NCBI GenBank assembly: GCA_963662155.1
Contig: OY759263.1
Coordinates: 602,095-666,094, forward strand
Source of the DNA: Lamellibrachia columna
Taxonomy: Eukaryota > Annelida > Polychaeta > Sabellida > Siboglinidae
DNA length: 64,000 nucleotides
Reading direction: 5' to 3'
The position numbers were made by a program, and so were the translations under genes. The notes beneath the pieces are model-generated. The model worked only from the letters and a program-made list of their open reading frames with translations, was not told the DNA's origin and made no database searches. Positions 10,046 to 21,336 of the stretch are shown one piece after another (position 1 is the first letter of the stretch; every line of letters starts with the position of its first letter).

Positions 10046-11416
10046 GCCTTGAATAAGGCTGTTTTTGTGATCAAAAGAACACTTTAGTCTAATATACTTG
10101 CTAACTGTGTCTTCTATTAACCTCGCATGAGAAAAAAAAAAAAAACCTGCCACCTAGCGAATACAGAGAACACTGTAACAAAACAACGAAGTCAGTGTGT
10201 ACTAATTTACGCTAAAATCCTGCTGTTAATTCCTTTTTACCAAAAACGTTTACTACCACTATGTCAGATATTACCTTATGTATGTAATTTAAGTAAATAG
10301 ATCACTTTATCTTATATATATATTAGCCAATGTAAACTATTCACTATGCTATCTCAATTTTCGAATAGTAAACAACCCTATTATCGCTCGCTGAATTCCC
10401 TGACAGAATCCGAAACTAACTTACTCTAAAATACTCCCTCTGACTAATAATTAACAAAACCTGTTTCCTAATATATGTCTACAATACGTTTGTGTATAAT
10501 ATATATTCAATAGTAATACTTATTCTATTTGATATACCGCGTTTTTCTGTAAATGATCTACACCAAATTCAAGTCGCTGCACCAAGTCCAAGTAGCCGGA
10601 AGTCGAGTGCATGAGCGACAACATCCCAGAGGTTACAGTACTCTTTCTACATCATGTGTTGCCTGCAGAGGAAAAGTTTATTTACTAAAAAATTAAATAA
10701 ATATGTAAAAAAATATGCATCAAGGTGCATGTATGGCTAATGATGTAGAAGATGATAGGTTGGAAAACTGCTAACGATGACCCACATGGATGGGTGAGAC
10801 GAGGGATACAAGATACAAGCAACAAGATACTGGATTGGTAGGAAACACCTCATCATAGACATCATCTTTTAAACAGATGTGGACATACCTAAGAAAACTC
10901 TGAACCCACTGTTCCTTGTCAAGTGGCTCAAAGTTGACAAAGTCACTCCTGTTGATAGCAAGTTCTTCAACTGGTTATTGATGTCATTTCTTGTGACTGT
11001 CGAGTGCATACTTTCCACTATTCGAAATGTTAACCGATTTCATGCATACTTTGCATCATGCTAACTTCAAATCGCGATCCTTTGCAAGCCAATCTTTATA
11101 TCTATAATATAGTAGCTATTCATCAATGAGTTTACAATCGTCGTGAACATGGCGCATTGTGATTACCAAGCAAAAATCTTCTGAAGAAAAAAGTTCTGAA
11201 GAAAACGATACACTGTTTATGATTCAAAACAATGAATTATTACAAAATTATCAAGACGGACCCTGACTTATATACAAAAATGGCCCAGAAAGATCAAACT
11301 TTATTGGTTATAGTTTGCATGTGGCGGGTCTACTAGTGACATATGTTGCATATATGGAGATTTTTTTAGAAAGGACGAATGTTATTGGTTCCAGTTCAAG
11401 TTTCAAGAATAATCAA
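10046..11416. other. AT-rich intergenic or intronic stretch
   Basis: No gene, array or recognisable transposon protein was seen. It contains an A-rich run near 10131-10145. The 3' portion (11370-11416) contains short 'caagaa' motifs that also occur to the right of the hAT-like element. Confidence 0.5.
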
Positions 11417-12849
11417 CAGGGGTGAGATTTAGCGGTCGCCCGGTCGCCAATGGCGCCCAAAACTGGCTTCGGGCGACTTCAATTTTTTACTACAGTAGCC
11501 CGGATGGCGACTCGAAATATTTACGGAGCTGCAATATTTTAGACCCAGCAAAAATAAACGGAATGTCAATAAACATCTCATAAGTGTTGTCCTGGCTATA
11601 TGTTAACCATAAATCGTGTTTGTGACATATTTAACATTGCAAGAAATGTTGTCAAACTGTAGCCGGAGCGATATCAATAGGGAGCATTCATTGTATTTTT
11701 AATCAACCACATCGACGTTCAACGTGTAACTGAACGGTCATTCTACATTGAAATAATAACCTGTCATGTTAATAGTCTTGGTGCCACATGGCGCCACTTT
11801 TATATATACAAGAAAAATACACGTCCGAAGGATTACGTGTTAGTTTATGTGTCAGTCATGATAGCAATGTTTACCAAATGCCTCAGGCAATATGCTCGAA
11901 CGTATTACCGAAACACTCGCATCACACACGTGATGCAATACTTGTTGAATGTTCAAAATATAGAAGATCGCGTGGATACTTGTGTTGGTTGATGAACAGT
12001 AGAATATCTGCTTTCTACTGTCTTTTTATTGTGTATTGGTCTGCGACCTCGGGCCAATGTGTGGGTGCGTGCTTTCTACTATAATAATATAAACCACCTA
12101 TATGGCGCTACATACTCTCAAACGGTTTGTGTACCGAAGTATTTGCCGCGGTGCGCGTGGTTTCTGCGATTGTTGGAAGTTAACGGTTTACGCAGTGAAC
12201 ATTTGATTTACCATAAAAGCCACTAAGAATCCTTGATATATGGGTTATGTTTCATTAGTGGAGTCGCAGATCAATCCCTGATAGTTTGGCGCCCGAGGTG
12301 GAAGCCATCTAGAAGAAAAACGTGAACATAACCATAACCACATATAAACGTACATACATAAAAATATACGCTTATAGTTAGATTTAATTATCTCCATGGT
12401 GCGCGGAGCGCTTCTGGTGAATTAATCGGGAGACTGGCTAAAGTTTCTCTAGGCTAGGGTAAAATCAGGTCCCGTAAAAATCAGCAAAACTTTTCAGTTC
12501 ACAGGACCTTATGTCCTGTGACGCTTGGAGACTTTTCGCGTAGACTGTTGGTGTACCATCCTATTAAAAAAAATCAACCTGTGTATAATTGTATACTGTA
12601 TTTTATTCAGTATTATGTATCACATTCTATTGAACCTGCCTTAAAAATAAATGTTTCAAAACTGTTTGTTTTTGATGTTTTTTATTTGTCGTTGATATTG
12701 TTCATACATTTTATCTTCAAAGTATTTACTTTCTATCATCAAAGTATTGAGTAGCAAGTGGGCTACCTAAGAAGCTGTCCGGCTACTTCACTTTGCAAGG
12801 TTGGTAGCCCGACTGGCTACCTTCCATGACTTGCTAAATCTCACCCCTG
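11417..12849. mobile_element. hAT-like non-autonomous DNA transposon, 1433 bp
   Basis: The termini are perfect 17-bp inverted repeats: CAGGGGTGAGATTTAGC at 11417-11433 and its reverse complement at 12833-12849. The flanks AATCAA (11411-11416) and AATCAA (12850-12855) form a direct repeat, the likely target-site duplication. CAGGGG-type termini are typical of hAT elements, although hAT duplications are usually 8 bp and here only 6 match. Inside are GC-rich subterminal segments rich in 'ggcgac' and 'gtagcc' motifs and no transposase frame. It probably moved with a transposase supplied elsewhere. Confidence 0.87.
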
Positions 12850-12951
12850 AATCAAGAACATCGCTATAAATTCAAGAACATTCAAGGGTACTTAAATGAC
12901 ATTTTCAAATTCAAGAACATTCGGGAATCTGTGCAAAACATGATTCCATTC

Positions 12952-14345
12952 GGGGCATTCCATGCCAAATCAATTAAAAACTGTGAAATTTACATGACTA
13001 CCTTCAATTTTGATGAAATATGGTGTTAGTTTATATTCATGAATCAATGTTCCCATCCAAATTTCAGGTCAATGTGACCTTCCTTTCCAGATATAGGGGT
13101 CATCAAAGTTTGATGTGACCTTGACTACCTTCCAGGTGTTATAACTCCTCTCCTAGGTAACAGATGTGATGTTGGTGTCATTTTAAAGTTGTGATGAATG
13201 TCTATCTGTGTAGACAATAAAACACAAACAAGAGTGTTAAAAACAAGGTTTTTTAATTTTCGACCTTTGACCTGACCTAGCAAAAATCATGTAACCTCAG
13301 GTTGCGTTTATTTTTTATGTTGAAGCATACATATTTGGCAATAATCACTGACATTTTTATCATACGCATTGCAATACTTTAGGAGTTATGGCATTTTAAA
13401 TGCACCATCATCTCACGTCACTCTAATGGGGTGGTTAAGAAATAAATTAGTCACGATCTTCCAGAATGCAAATGTGGGCTGCCTTCCTAGAATGTGCTGC
13501 GTTTTGTTCTCTGCATATTCTCTGCCCATAAGGTAATTATTTGTGTCTGATGGTATACTTAATATTTGTATAACTAGTATGATGACCTGTAGCTAGCAGA
13601 GACATCAAAATAACATTTTATATACCTGATTTTTATGGTAAATCCATGTACATGATACCTCATTGGACTGCCTCCTCCAGAAGTGCAATCAGTGTCCATG
13701 TGTTGAGATCTTTTAAGAACTGCTGCTCAATGCTCAATGCATTTGATGAAATTGAATACCGAAAGTGGACCACATCAGACAGATCAACGTTAGAAACCAT
13801 CATCATCAAATTATCAATGTGTGGTCTTGAACACTGTCACTGAAAAGGGAATTGCAATGCTGTCAAAGTATTGGAATGCGTATGTTCAAATTGTCAACAA
13901 TTATTGCCAGGTTTGTGTGCTACAATACATACAAATTAGATAGACACAAGTGTCTATCTTTGTATGCTATAAAACACGATGTTGTATTTAAAATGTTATA
14001 ACTCCTAAAGTATTGAAATGTGCATGATCAAAGTTACAATGATTATTGCCAAATATGTAAGCTTCAACATAAAATTTTTCTATTTTTAATTGTCTACACA
14101 GATATACATTTATCAGAGCTTTAAAATGACACCAACATCACATCTGTAGGTTACCTAGGAGAGGAGTTATAACAGTAGTCAAGGTCGGGTCAAACTTTGA
14201 TGAACTCTATCTCTGGAAAAGAAGGTCAGAGTGAACTGAAATTTGGTTGGTAATATGGATTCATGAACATAAACCAACACACCAAGTTTCATAAAAATTG
14301 AAGACAGTCGTGTAAATTCTTGATTGGTTTGATATGGAATGCCCC
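12952..14345. mobile_element. Foldback element with long imperfect inverted arms
   Basis: The outer ends match as GGGGCATTCCAT at 12952 and its reverse complement ending at 14345. Inverted similarity continues inward through the motifs TTATAACTCCTCTCCTAGGT (left, near 13140) and its complement (right, near 14155). It continues further to an inner block around 'ttgaagcatacatatttggcaa' (left, near 13320) and its complement near 14055. The arms are roughly 460 and 360 bp, the left one carrying about 90 extra bases. No transposase is visible. The right end abuts a 12-bp satellite, which hides any target duplication. Confidence 0.82.
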
Positions 14346-14575
14346 ACTGTCTCTGCACTGTCTCTGCACTGTCTCTGCACTGTCACTGCACTGTCTCGGC
14401 ACTGTCTCTGCACTGTCACTGCACTGTCTCGGCACTGTCTCTGCACTGTCTCTGCACTGTCTCTGCACTGTCACTGCACTGTCTCTGCACTGTCTCTGCA
14501 CTGTCTCTGCACTGTCTCTGCACTGTCTCTGCACTGTCTCTGCACTGTCACTGCACTGTCTCGGCACTGGTGCTG
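14346..14575. repeat. 12-bp satellite next to the foldback element
   Basis: About 19 copies of ACTGTCTCTGCA with variants CTGTCACTGC and CTGTCTCGGC. It begins on the base after the foldback terminus, so it may have grown from that junction. All plus frames are open because the period is 12 and the unit lacks stops; these are not genes. Confidence 0.95.
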
Positions 14576-15206
14576 TCATTGCCTCCATTCATGGGTAATA
14601 CATGAACACTGTTTTCTGGTTAATAAATTTATTAAACCATTAATTTTTATGAAACTAAGTTTAATATTTATCAAAACAACTGTGCTAGTGAATGATTTAT
14701 AAGCTTTTACAAACTCTCGGCTGAACATTTCTGGCTTGTTGATAGCGTAATGCTGAAGGTTTAATCGGGTCAGAGGCTGGGTCATTCTACCACCCATTTT
14801 GAATAAAATAGAGATCTGGTAATTTACTAAAGTCATCACTGTGCTCTAGTTTCTTGTTGTAACATTCCCTCGCACTGGGTTCTAAAACATTGGCGTATTT
14901 AGCCCAGTAGTCATTCATGTTTGGTCAAGCATCGCAACTCATTTGTTAGAGAAAGCTCAGCTGGTTTGCGGCTTTTGTCAGCCAGCATACTACGCACGTG
15001 CGAAAGTGACGTCACGTGTTGGTAAACATGAAAGCCTCTAGGCAGAATCGTCTGCCCACTCTTGAGCATGGGGCGGTAGTCGACGCCAGGTTTTTTCAAC
15101 ATGCGGATTTGGGCTTTCTGTAGTCAAATGGCTACAGAACTAATAACTTAAGTTTTAACACCGACACGCACTAACCGTTTCACATGTGTATTCTGTGACA
15201 GACAAC
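14576..15206. other. Unassigned stretch with a segment duplicated at 15680
   Basis: The part 14919-15031 (CAAGCATCGCAACTCATTTG ... GTGACGTCACGTGTTGGTAA) recurs with few changes at 15680-15790, inside the pogo-like element. No coding sequence is recognised. The duplicated part contains TGACGTCA, which is the consensus CRE/ATF site; any regulatory role is a guess. Confidence 0.6.
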
Positions 15207-16982
15207 CAGGGTTGTTTGATTTAAATCATTGATTTAAATCATGATTTAAATCACTCCAAAAAATCATTGATTTATGATTTTTTTTACTTCCGATGAGCCC
15301 TGGACAGGTGCTAATCCACCCTCTCAGCAAACAATATATACTGCTACAGCCACAGACACACAGCATGCTTTCCTTTCCAAGACAGGTTATGCAACTACAG
15401 GCAGTGAGGCCTTGTGGACATTGTCTAATGTCTTTATACAGTAGTACCTGCCTTCAATGGACCCTCCGATGAGCGGACACCTGCTATGGCGGGACACTTT
15501 CTCAATGTACGGACTGTTTTACCATGTTAATGTCCCTCTGATGAGGGGACACCTGGTTAACGCGGACAGCGGACAGGATATTTTGGTTTTCTGTCCCTGC
15601 TAAGGCGGACAGTATTAATTATTTTTGTAATTTTTTTCTCAAAATATTTTATTTACAAAATGGCAGCGGACAAACATTCATGTTTGCTCAAGCATCGCAA
15701 CGCATTTGTTAGAGAAAGCTCAGCTGGTTTGCGGCTTTTGTCAGCCAGCATACTGCGCATGTGCGAAAGTGACGTCACGTGTTGGTAAAGTAGGAAAAAC
15801 AACGTTATATCGCGAATTCGGATATAAGGCTGTTGGTTGTGGACCCCGATTTTCTGCCGCCAGGGGAAATGCCAAATGGGCTTGCTTAAACCTACTTAGA
15901 ATTGCTTTAACAATTCTCAAGAAACAGGTGAACAATGTCATCAACAATGAACGACTGTCAACAAGTTGTTTGTTTGGCGCTGCCGCCGACACCAATCGCT
16001 GATGTTGGCTTCACTTAGGCGGTTTGAAATTGCAATCGAGATTCACAAATACGCCTCGCATAAGAATCAGATAAACAGTCTTAAATGCAATTTAGTATGC
16101 AGTACTAATATGACACTGGGGTGAAATGGCATGCCTCCAATCTAAACGATGCGAAACCAACATGCCAAATGCGCTACTGGTGCGCGAAAATACGAATTCG
16201 TCATCCGCATATGAAACGACGAATCGATGCTAAGTCGTGCATCATTTATGCTTCGGTCGAGATCAGTTGAAAATCGAGGTGAAACGATTATTAATTCTGC
16301 CTATTGTCGTTTTCTATGTTTAATCAGCTTACATACTGCGTGTGTCAACTCATATACGTTTTCCGCTGCTCAAATCCAGGTTATTATTTGCGATTCGTAG
16401 GCCTATTAGTTCAGTACATCATCATCATAGTTCCATAACGGTATACGAACATGTATTTCATTCAGTTAACGATTAAACAGGGTGTGCCATTTAAAAATAA
16501 TACACGTCGATGGTAGTTGACTCGTTTAATAAGCTCTATAAACTGCATATTGCCGTATAAGACAGTGCTGCAAGTACACTGTGGCTTCGACAGCGTTCTT
16601 GGACTTGGAGCAGCGGGCGGCGATCGCTGTTGGTTAGTAGCACCCTGGTGGCAGACATGGGAACACCTAACATGCCTTATTTCAGCCCTCCACTCCAGCA
16701 TGCCTGTCCCTCCGATGACGGGACACCTGCCATGTAGGGACACTTTTGCTTGGATACAGTAGTGTCCGTTGAAGGCAGGTACTACTGTATATGCAAAAAT
16801 CATGTACCCCATGTTAAGACAAGTACCCAAATCGATTTGAATAGAACACGTTTGAAAGAGTTTATAAATATAAACATCTATATAAATTTCTATATACCAG
16901 ATTTAAAAAAAATAAAAAATCCGATTTAAATAAAAAAATCACATTTTTTTATTTAAAAAAATCATGATTTTTTTCAACCCTG
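15207..16982. mobile_element. hAT-like element interrupted by a nested pogo-like element
   Basis: The ends are CAGGGTTG at 15207 and CAACCCTG ending at 16982. They are flanked by the 8-bp near-duplicates CAGACAAC (15199-15206) and CATACAAC (16983-16990), 7 of 8 matching, as expected for hAT. Subterminal sequence is rich in GATTTAAATCAT-type palindromes on the left and AAAAAATCATGATTTTT on the right. Removing the nested element at 15439-16787 leaves about 425 bp, the size of a MITE. Confidence 0.85.
15439..16787. mobile_element. pogo/Tigger-like DNA element, 1349 bp, non-autonomous
   Basis: It has perfect 19-bp inverted termini, CAGTAGTACCTGCCTTCAA at 15439-15457 and the reverse complement at 16769-16787. 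It is flanked by TA on both sides (15437-15438, 16788-16789). CAGTA termini with a TA duplication are the mark of pogo/Tigger members of Tc1/mariner. Subterminal 'cggacac' and 'gggacac' motifs repeat in both arms. No DDE transposase frame is seen; a 98-codon frame at 15706-16002 has no recognised domain. The element contains a copy of the segment at 14919-15031. Confidence 0.9.
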
Positions 16983-19900
16983 CATACAACCGACACTTGG
17001 CATCAAGAAACTGAAGAAATGTGCTCCAAATAATTATTTATGAGTACATTTATCGGTGACACAAAAAAGATTTCATAAATAGCCGCCATACTGTGCACGT
17101 GATGTTGCCTTTGGGTCACATGGTCAAACGCGATTTCATGTATAATGATGCCAGAGTGGGCCAGTAGTACAGACATAAATAAAACACCAGTTAGTAAGTT
17201 AGTAGTTTATAGGGGGATGATTAATGATGTAACTCTGTGACCAGCAGACGGCAATTCTTAGCGTGACCTTATATTGATCTACGAGAATCCCGTTTGGTAA
17301 TCTCGCTCACACAACATCCGGTTATATACAAATTTTGACAAGCACATGCGTTCTGACAAAAAGATAATAATTTCACACTTTTACATGCTTATTGTCAGGT
17401 AACTTTGGTGACATACATATAAGCATGCATACAGACATAAAATACATGTTTATTGCTCTGTTTATGGCGTTTTTGTAAAGTTTCACGTTTCATGAAAATG
17501 CGTATATATTTCTGCCGAGATAGAAAAAATTGTATGGCGATTGACTTTGTAGGTATACAGGATAGAGTGTCCTATGAAGTTTATAACACTTTTTGAACTT
17601 TTTTGATATCTACATTATTTCCGAAGTTATTCCACTTTTTGATCTCTGAAAATTAGCATTGATGTCTATACAATTTGGTTCCATTTCTTGTGACCCGGAA
17701 TGCTGAGGACTATATTTCATTTATATGAAAATAGCAATAGTTTTTAACGTATTGAACATATTGATGTGAAATAAAAAGGTATATGACCCAGAAACTAATG
17801 TTAATAATATATGACCTTGACATGACCTAATTAGTTGACCTACATTTAACCTTTGACCTATTTACATGGAGTAATGGCATTATTTGGTTGTAATTAGTAA
17901 ATGGATTTATTAAACCTTTATGGGATGGAAATTGTCAATGTATCTACTTCAATGTCATGTGACTTGGTAAATCCATATTTTTGATGACCTAATTAATTGA
18001 CCTACATTTTACATTTGACCTATTTACGTGGATTAATGGGCTAATTTAGCTGTTATTTAATAGGTAATTGGCCTATTTAACTTTTAATAGATGGAAAATG
18101 TCAATTTATCAACTTGAATACTATGTGACCATGTATTTTTACATTACCTAATTAGTTTACCTGCATTTCACACTTGACCTATTTACAGGGAGTAATAGCA
18201 TGGTAATAAGTTGGTCCACCCATACAGGGCTAGGGGCATCAAAATAATTGTATGTGTTTAGATTATATTACAGTTAATTGTACATATTTCACCATGTATT
18301 AATTATGAAAAGGTTATAGCATGTTATTCAAAAGCAACTATTTATTTCTATATGTACATACGTTTCTTCAGACAATGTCAATGCCTATTTATGTTCGTCA
18401 TATTTTTTATTTCTTGCAGGCAAATGCAATAGTGTGTCAATGTTACACAAGCACACTGTCTCAGCATCAAGCTCATGATTTTGTTTATCATGTTAGATGA
18501 GTGTATGGCAATAATTTCCATGTGTAAGAGTGTATGGTTATCATAGACGACAGCACATTTGTCAAAACCAGAATTAATCACTTTGCTGTCGCTCATCGAT
18601 GGACGATGAATCTATCTCAAATCGTCACTGAAGAAAGGAACAGTTGTCCTGAGATGAAGTCTTATATATGATGTTGCAATAGTGCATGCAGTGTTATCTC
18701 CAAGGTGTTCATCATTCGATTCATTTATATCGTAACAGCCAATTGTAATCCATATAAATCACAAACTAGCTGAAGTCTGTACACACAAGTTGCTGTTGAA
18801 TACCTTTACCTGTAACACAAAATACTTTTTAATAATTAAATTAATAATTATAATATTATATATCTGATATTATTAGATGATAAAATATCAAAAGTACATT
18901 TTATAACAGTAAATCTTGCACAAATAAAAACTGGATCTTCTAAAATCTAAGAGGTCAAATAATGTGTAAAATAAAATTACGAAAATTAAGAAAATATTCA
19001 AGTTGCATAAATAATCACTGCAAATAAAAATTAACGAAACACAAATAGTGTCAGATATTAAGTATAAAATATACATAATCAAATATTCAAGTGAAAAGTA
19101 TCTGCAGCTTTAAAAAATTATTACTTGGTTTTTAACAGTAATCACTGGAAGGCAACCGAACATATAGGTATATACAAATACACAACAATTTTTTTATTCA
19201 TCATAAAGTATTCATTATCAATGCATACCTTAGAAACACTACACAACTCACACCAGTTATTACAATTTACAAATTATATAATCAGTAAAAAAGGTATGCA
19301 GTAAAACGCAACCAAAAAAACCAATAAAACATAATTTCTGACATAACAACTAGTAAATACTGCTACACAAACTACAAAAATAACAAATGCTATAAACAAA
19401 ATGTGCCAGCAGTTAATTGTTGAAATGTGAATTGCTCGGATTCTTCGGAAACATTTCATATTCGCGTATTGCAGATGATGCTGTCAAATCATCTTGCATT
19501 AATTTACCTTTCGTGATGTTTAACATAAAAATATTGACGGAGAGACAAAAATAATACATTTATAATAACTTTTATCAACAAAACATTAGTTAACTGCAGG
19601 AATACGGATGTCAACGGATTACAATGCAACGAAAGGTCTTTAAAATATTCGTTCACTCGAAGCCACCGACCATAGCTTCCGAACGACAAAACATAACAAA
19701 TTAGCGCACACCGGGTCATGTTGCCCACGTTTTTCTGAAAAACGGCAGTTGTGCACTGCAATAATATGCATATCATTTTAAAGCTAAGTAATTATTGTAC
19801 TGTTCTTTTTTATTCTTCTTTATATCATATGTACTTTTTAACAAGTTTAAGCAAAACAAAATTTACTCACCTTCGTACAGTCACAAAAGCGTCGGAATGA

Positions 19901-20460
19901 AAAATTTCCAGCGCCCATAATGTAAAGAAGACATTCATTGGTTGATATGAAGGTAAACAAACTCGGCCACGTCATTTGCATACCGAGTATTTTGGCTTTT
20001 CCCACGACCATGTGACGCGAGCGTCACGCCTTCGTACCAAATATGGGACACATAAAACGACGCTATTTTTGACAACAAAAAAGTTACGCCATCTAGCGGA
20101 ACTTGATATACCTAACTTTGCCTAGAAAACCCCTATACCGAGTCTGAGAATGTGGTAGTATTACTATTACTGAATTTGAATACTGGGCTGACATGAACAT
20201 AAATTAAGTATAACTATAACAATAGCATGAGTCATGTGTACTATGCCATTGTGACATATTAAATTCCAGTTCGTTTTTACAGTATTTGCAAAAAGATTTG
20301 ACAGCAACGGCCTTGACCTTTGCCAAACGGTAAGCCGGTTGCCAAACCGTTTGGTTTTAGCAGTTGCATAAAACAGAGATGTGAATGATCAGACGTTGTT
20401 AACTTTACTTCAATCTTTCGAATATTGTATTAGACATGTGTTGTTGTCCTGTTGACCGCC
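16983..20460. other. AT-rich non-coding region
   Basis: No gene is supported. Short frames on the minus strand between 18378 and 19776 encode hydrophobic low-complexity peptides typical of AT-rich chance reading. The only structured part is the degenerate tandem block listed at 17822-18205. Confidence 0.5.
17822..18205. repeat. Degenerate ~165-bp tandem repeat
   Basis: About two and a half diverged copies, each starting with a TGACCTAATTAGTTGACCTA-like block followed by TTTGACCTATTTAC and GGAGTAATGG. Starts are near 17822, 17983 and 18145. Divergence is high, so this is old. The TGACCT half-sites resemble nuclear-receptor half-sites, but chance in an AT-rich repeat is the simpler view. Confidence 0.7.
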
Positions 20461-20905
20461 GAATTGTATAGTTGATCACAGCCTGCCCCAGATCAAGCCA
20501 AGGCTAGCATTGACCAGAACAAGGTCACGACTGATAGTGACACTAGTAGCAAAAACAAACCTCAAACAACTAATGCTAGCTCTTCCAGTAATCAGCGTCC
20601 GCCCAGATGTTTTGTTATAGTTGACACGGATAAGTTTCCTCTGTCGGCATAGCAGTCTAGAAATTAACGCCGTTCTGTACATTCTGCATAAATTGCAGAA
20701 TATCTGATCTCAAAATTGCCAACAAGTTTATTAACGAACGCCGGTAAATGTTGCAGATAAAGCGCATGCGCAAGTACTAATCTGGGTGCTCACTAAAAGG
20801 CGGGCAAGTAAATGGCGGACTGGACGGGCAAGAATAACAAGGATGCAAGATATCTATATCACGCTCCCTCTTCACACACATGGTCGTTACTGTTGTTGCT
20901 TTTCG

Positions 20906-20936
<31 letters not shown>

Positions 20937-21336
20937 TACCGATCTTTCACATGTGCAACGCTATCGATTGATGGTTCAATCACGCATGTTCATAACGGTA
21001 GCGGCGCTATTTCTCATCGACTCGTCATTAATTCTGATGTTGTAACTTAATTGCGCGCGTGTGTGACGACTTTAAAATGAGATTGCATTGATAAAGACAT
21101 TTTAGTATCTTGCAAACGAACACTATTGTTCTTCTATTCATGTCACTGTTGTTGCTATACTCATGTCACTGTTGTTGCTCTACTCATGTCACTTTCCGCA
21201 CACTACGCCATGAAGGTACGGTGAACGAGGAGAGGTCATCATTTTACAAAATTACGTGTACTGCGGCAATTTGTTAGATTTGAACACTTTTACCTAACAG
21301 CAGGCGGCACAAACAGAAGTAGCCGGTCAGTCAACC
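20461..21336. other. No clear gene; short GCGT microsatellite
   Basis: A (GCGT)n run of about 30 bp lies at 20906-20935. A Ser/Thr/Asn-rich open stretch at about 20490-20652 ends VIVDTDKFPLSA and a stop. It follows an acceptor-like CCTGCCCCAG, but nothing identifies it. A 'tcatgtcactgttgttgct' motif repeats about three times near 21138-21192. Confidence 0.4.

Noticed and set aside
15706..16002. 98-codon frame inside the pogo-like element as a transposase piece
   Set aside because: No helix-turn-helix or DDE motifs visible; too short and partly made of a segment that also lies outside the element.
18378..19776. Several short hydrophobic minus-strand frames as membrane proteins
   Set aside because: AT-rich chance frames without homology, splice or start support.
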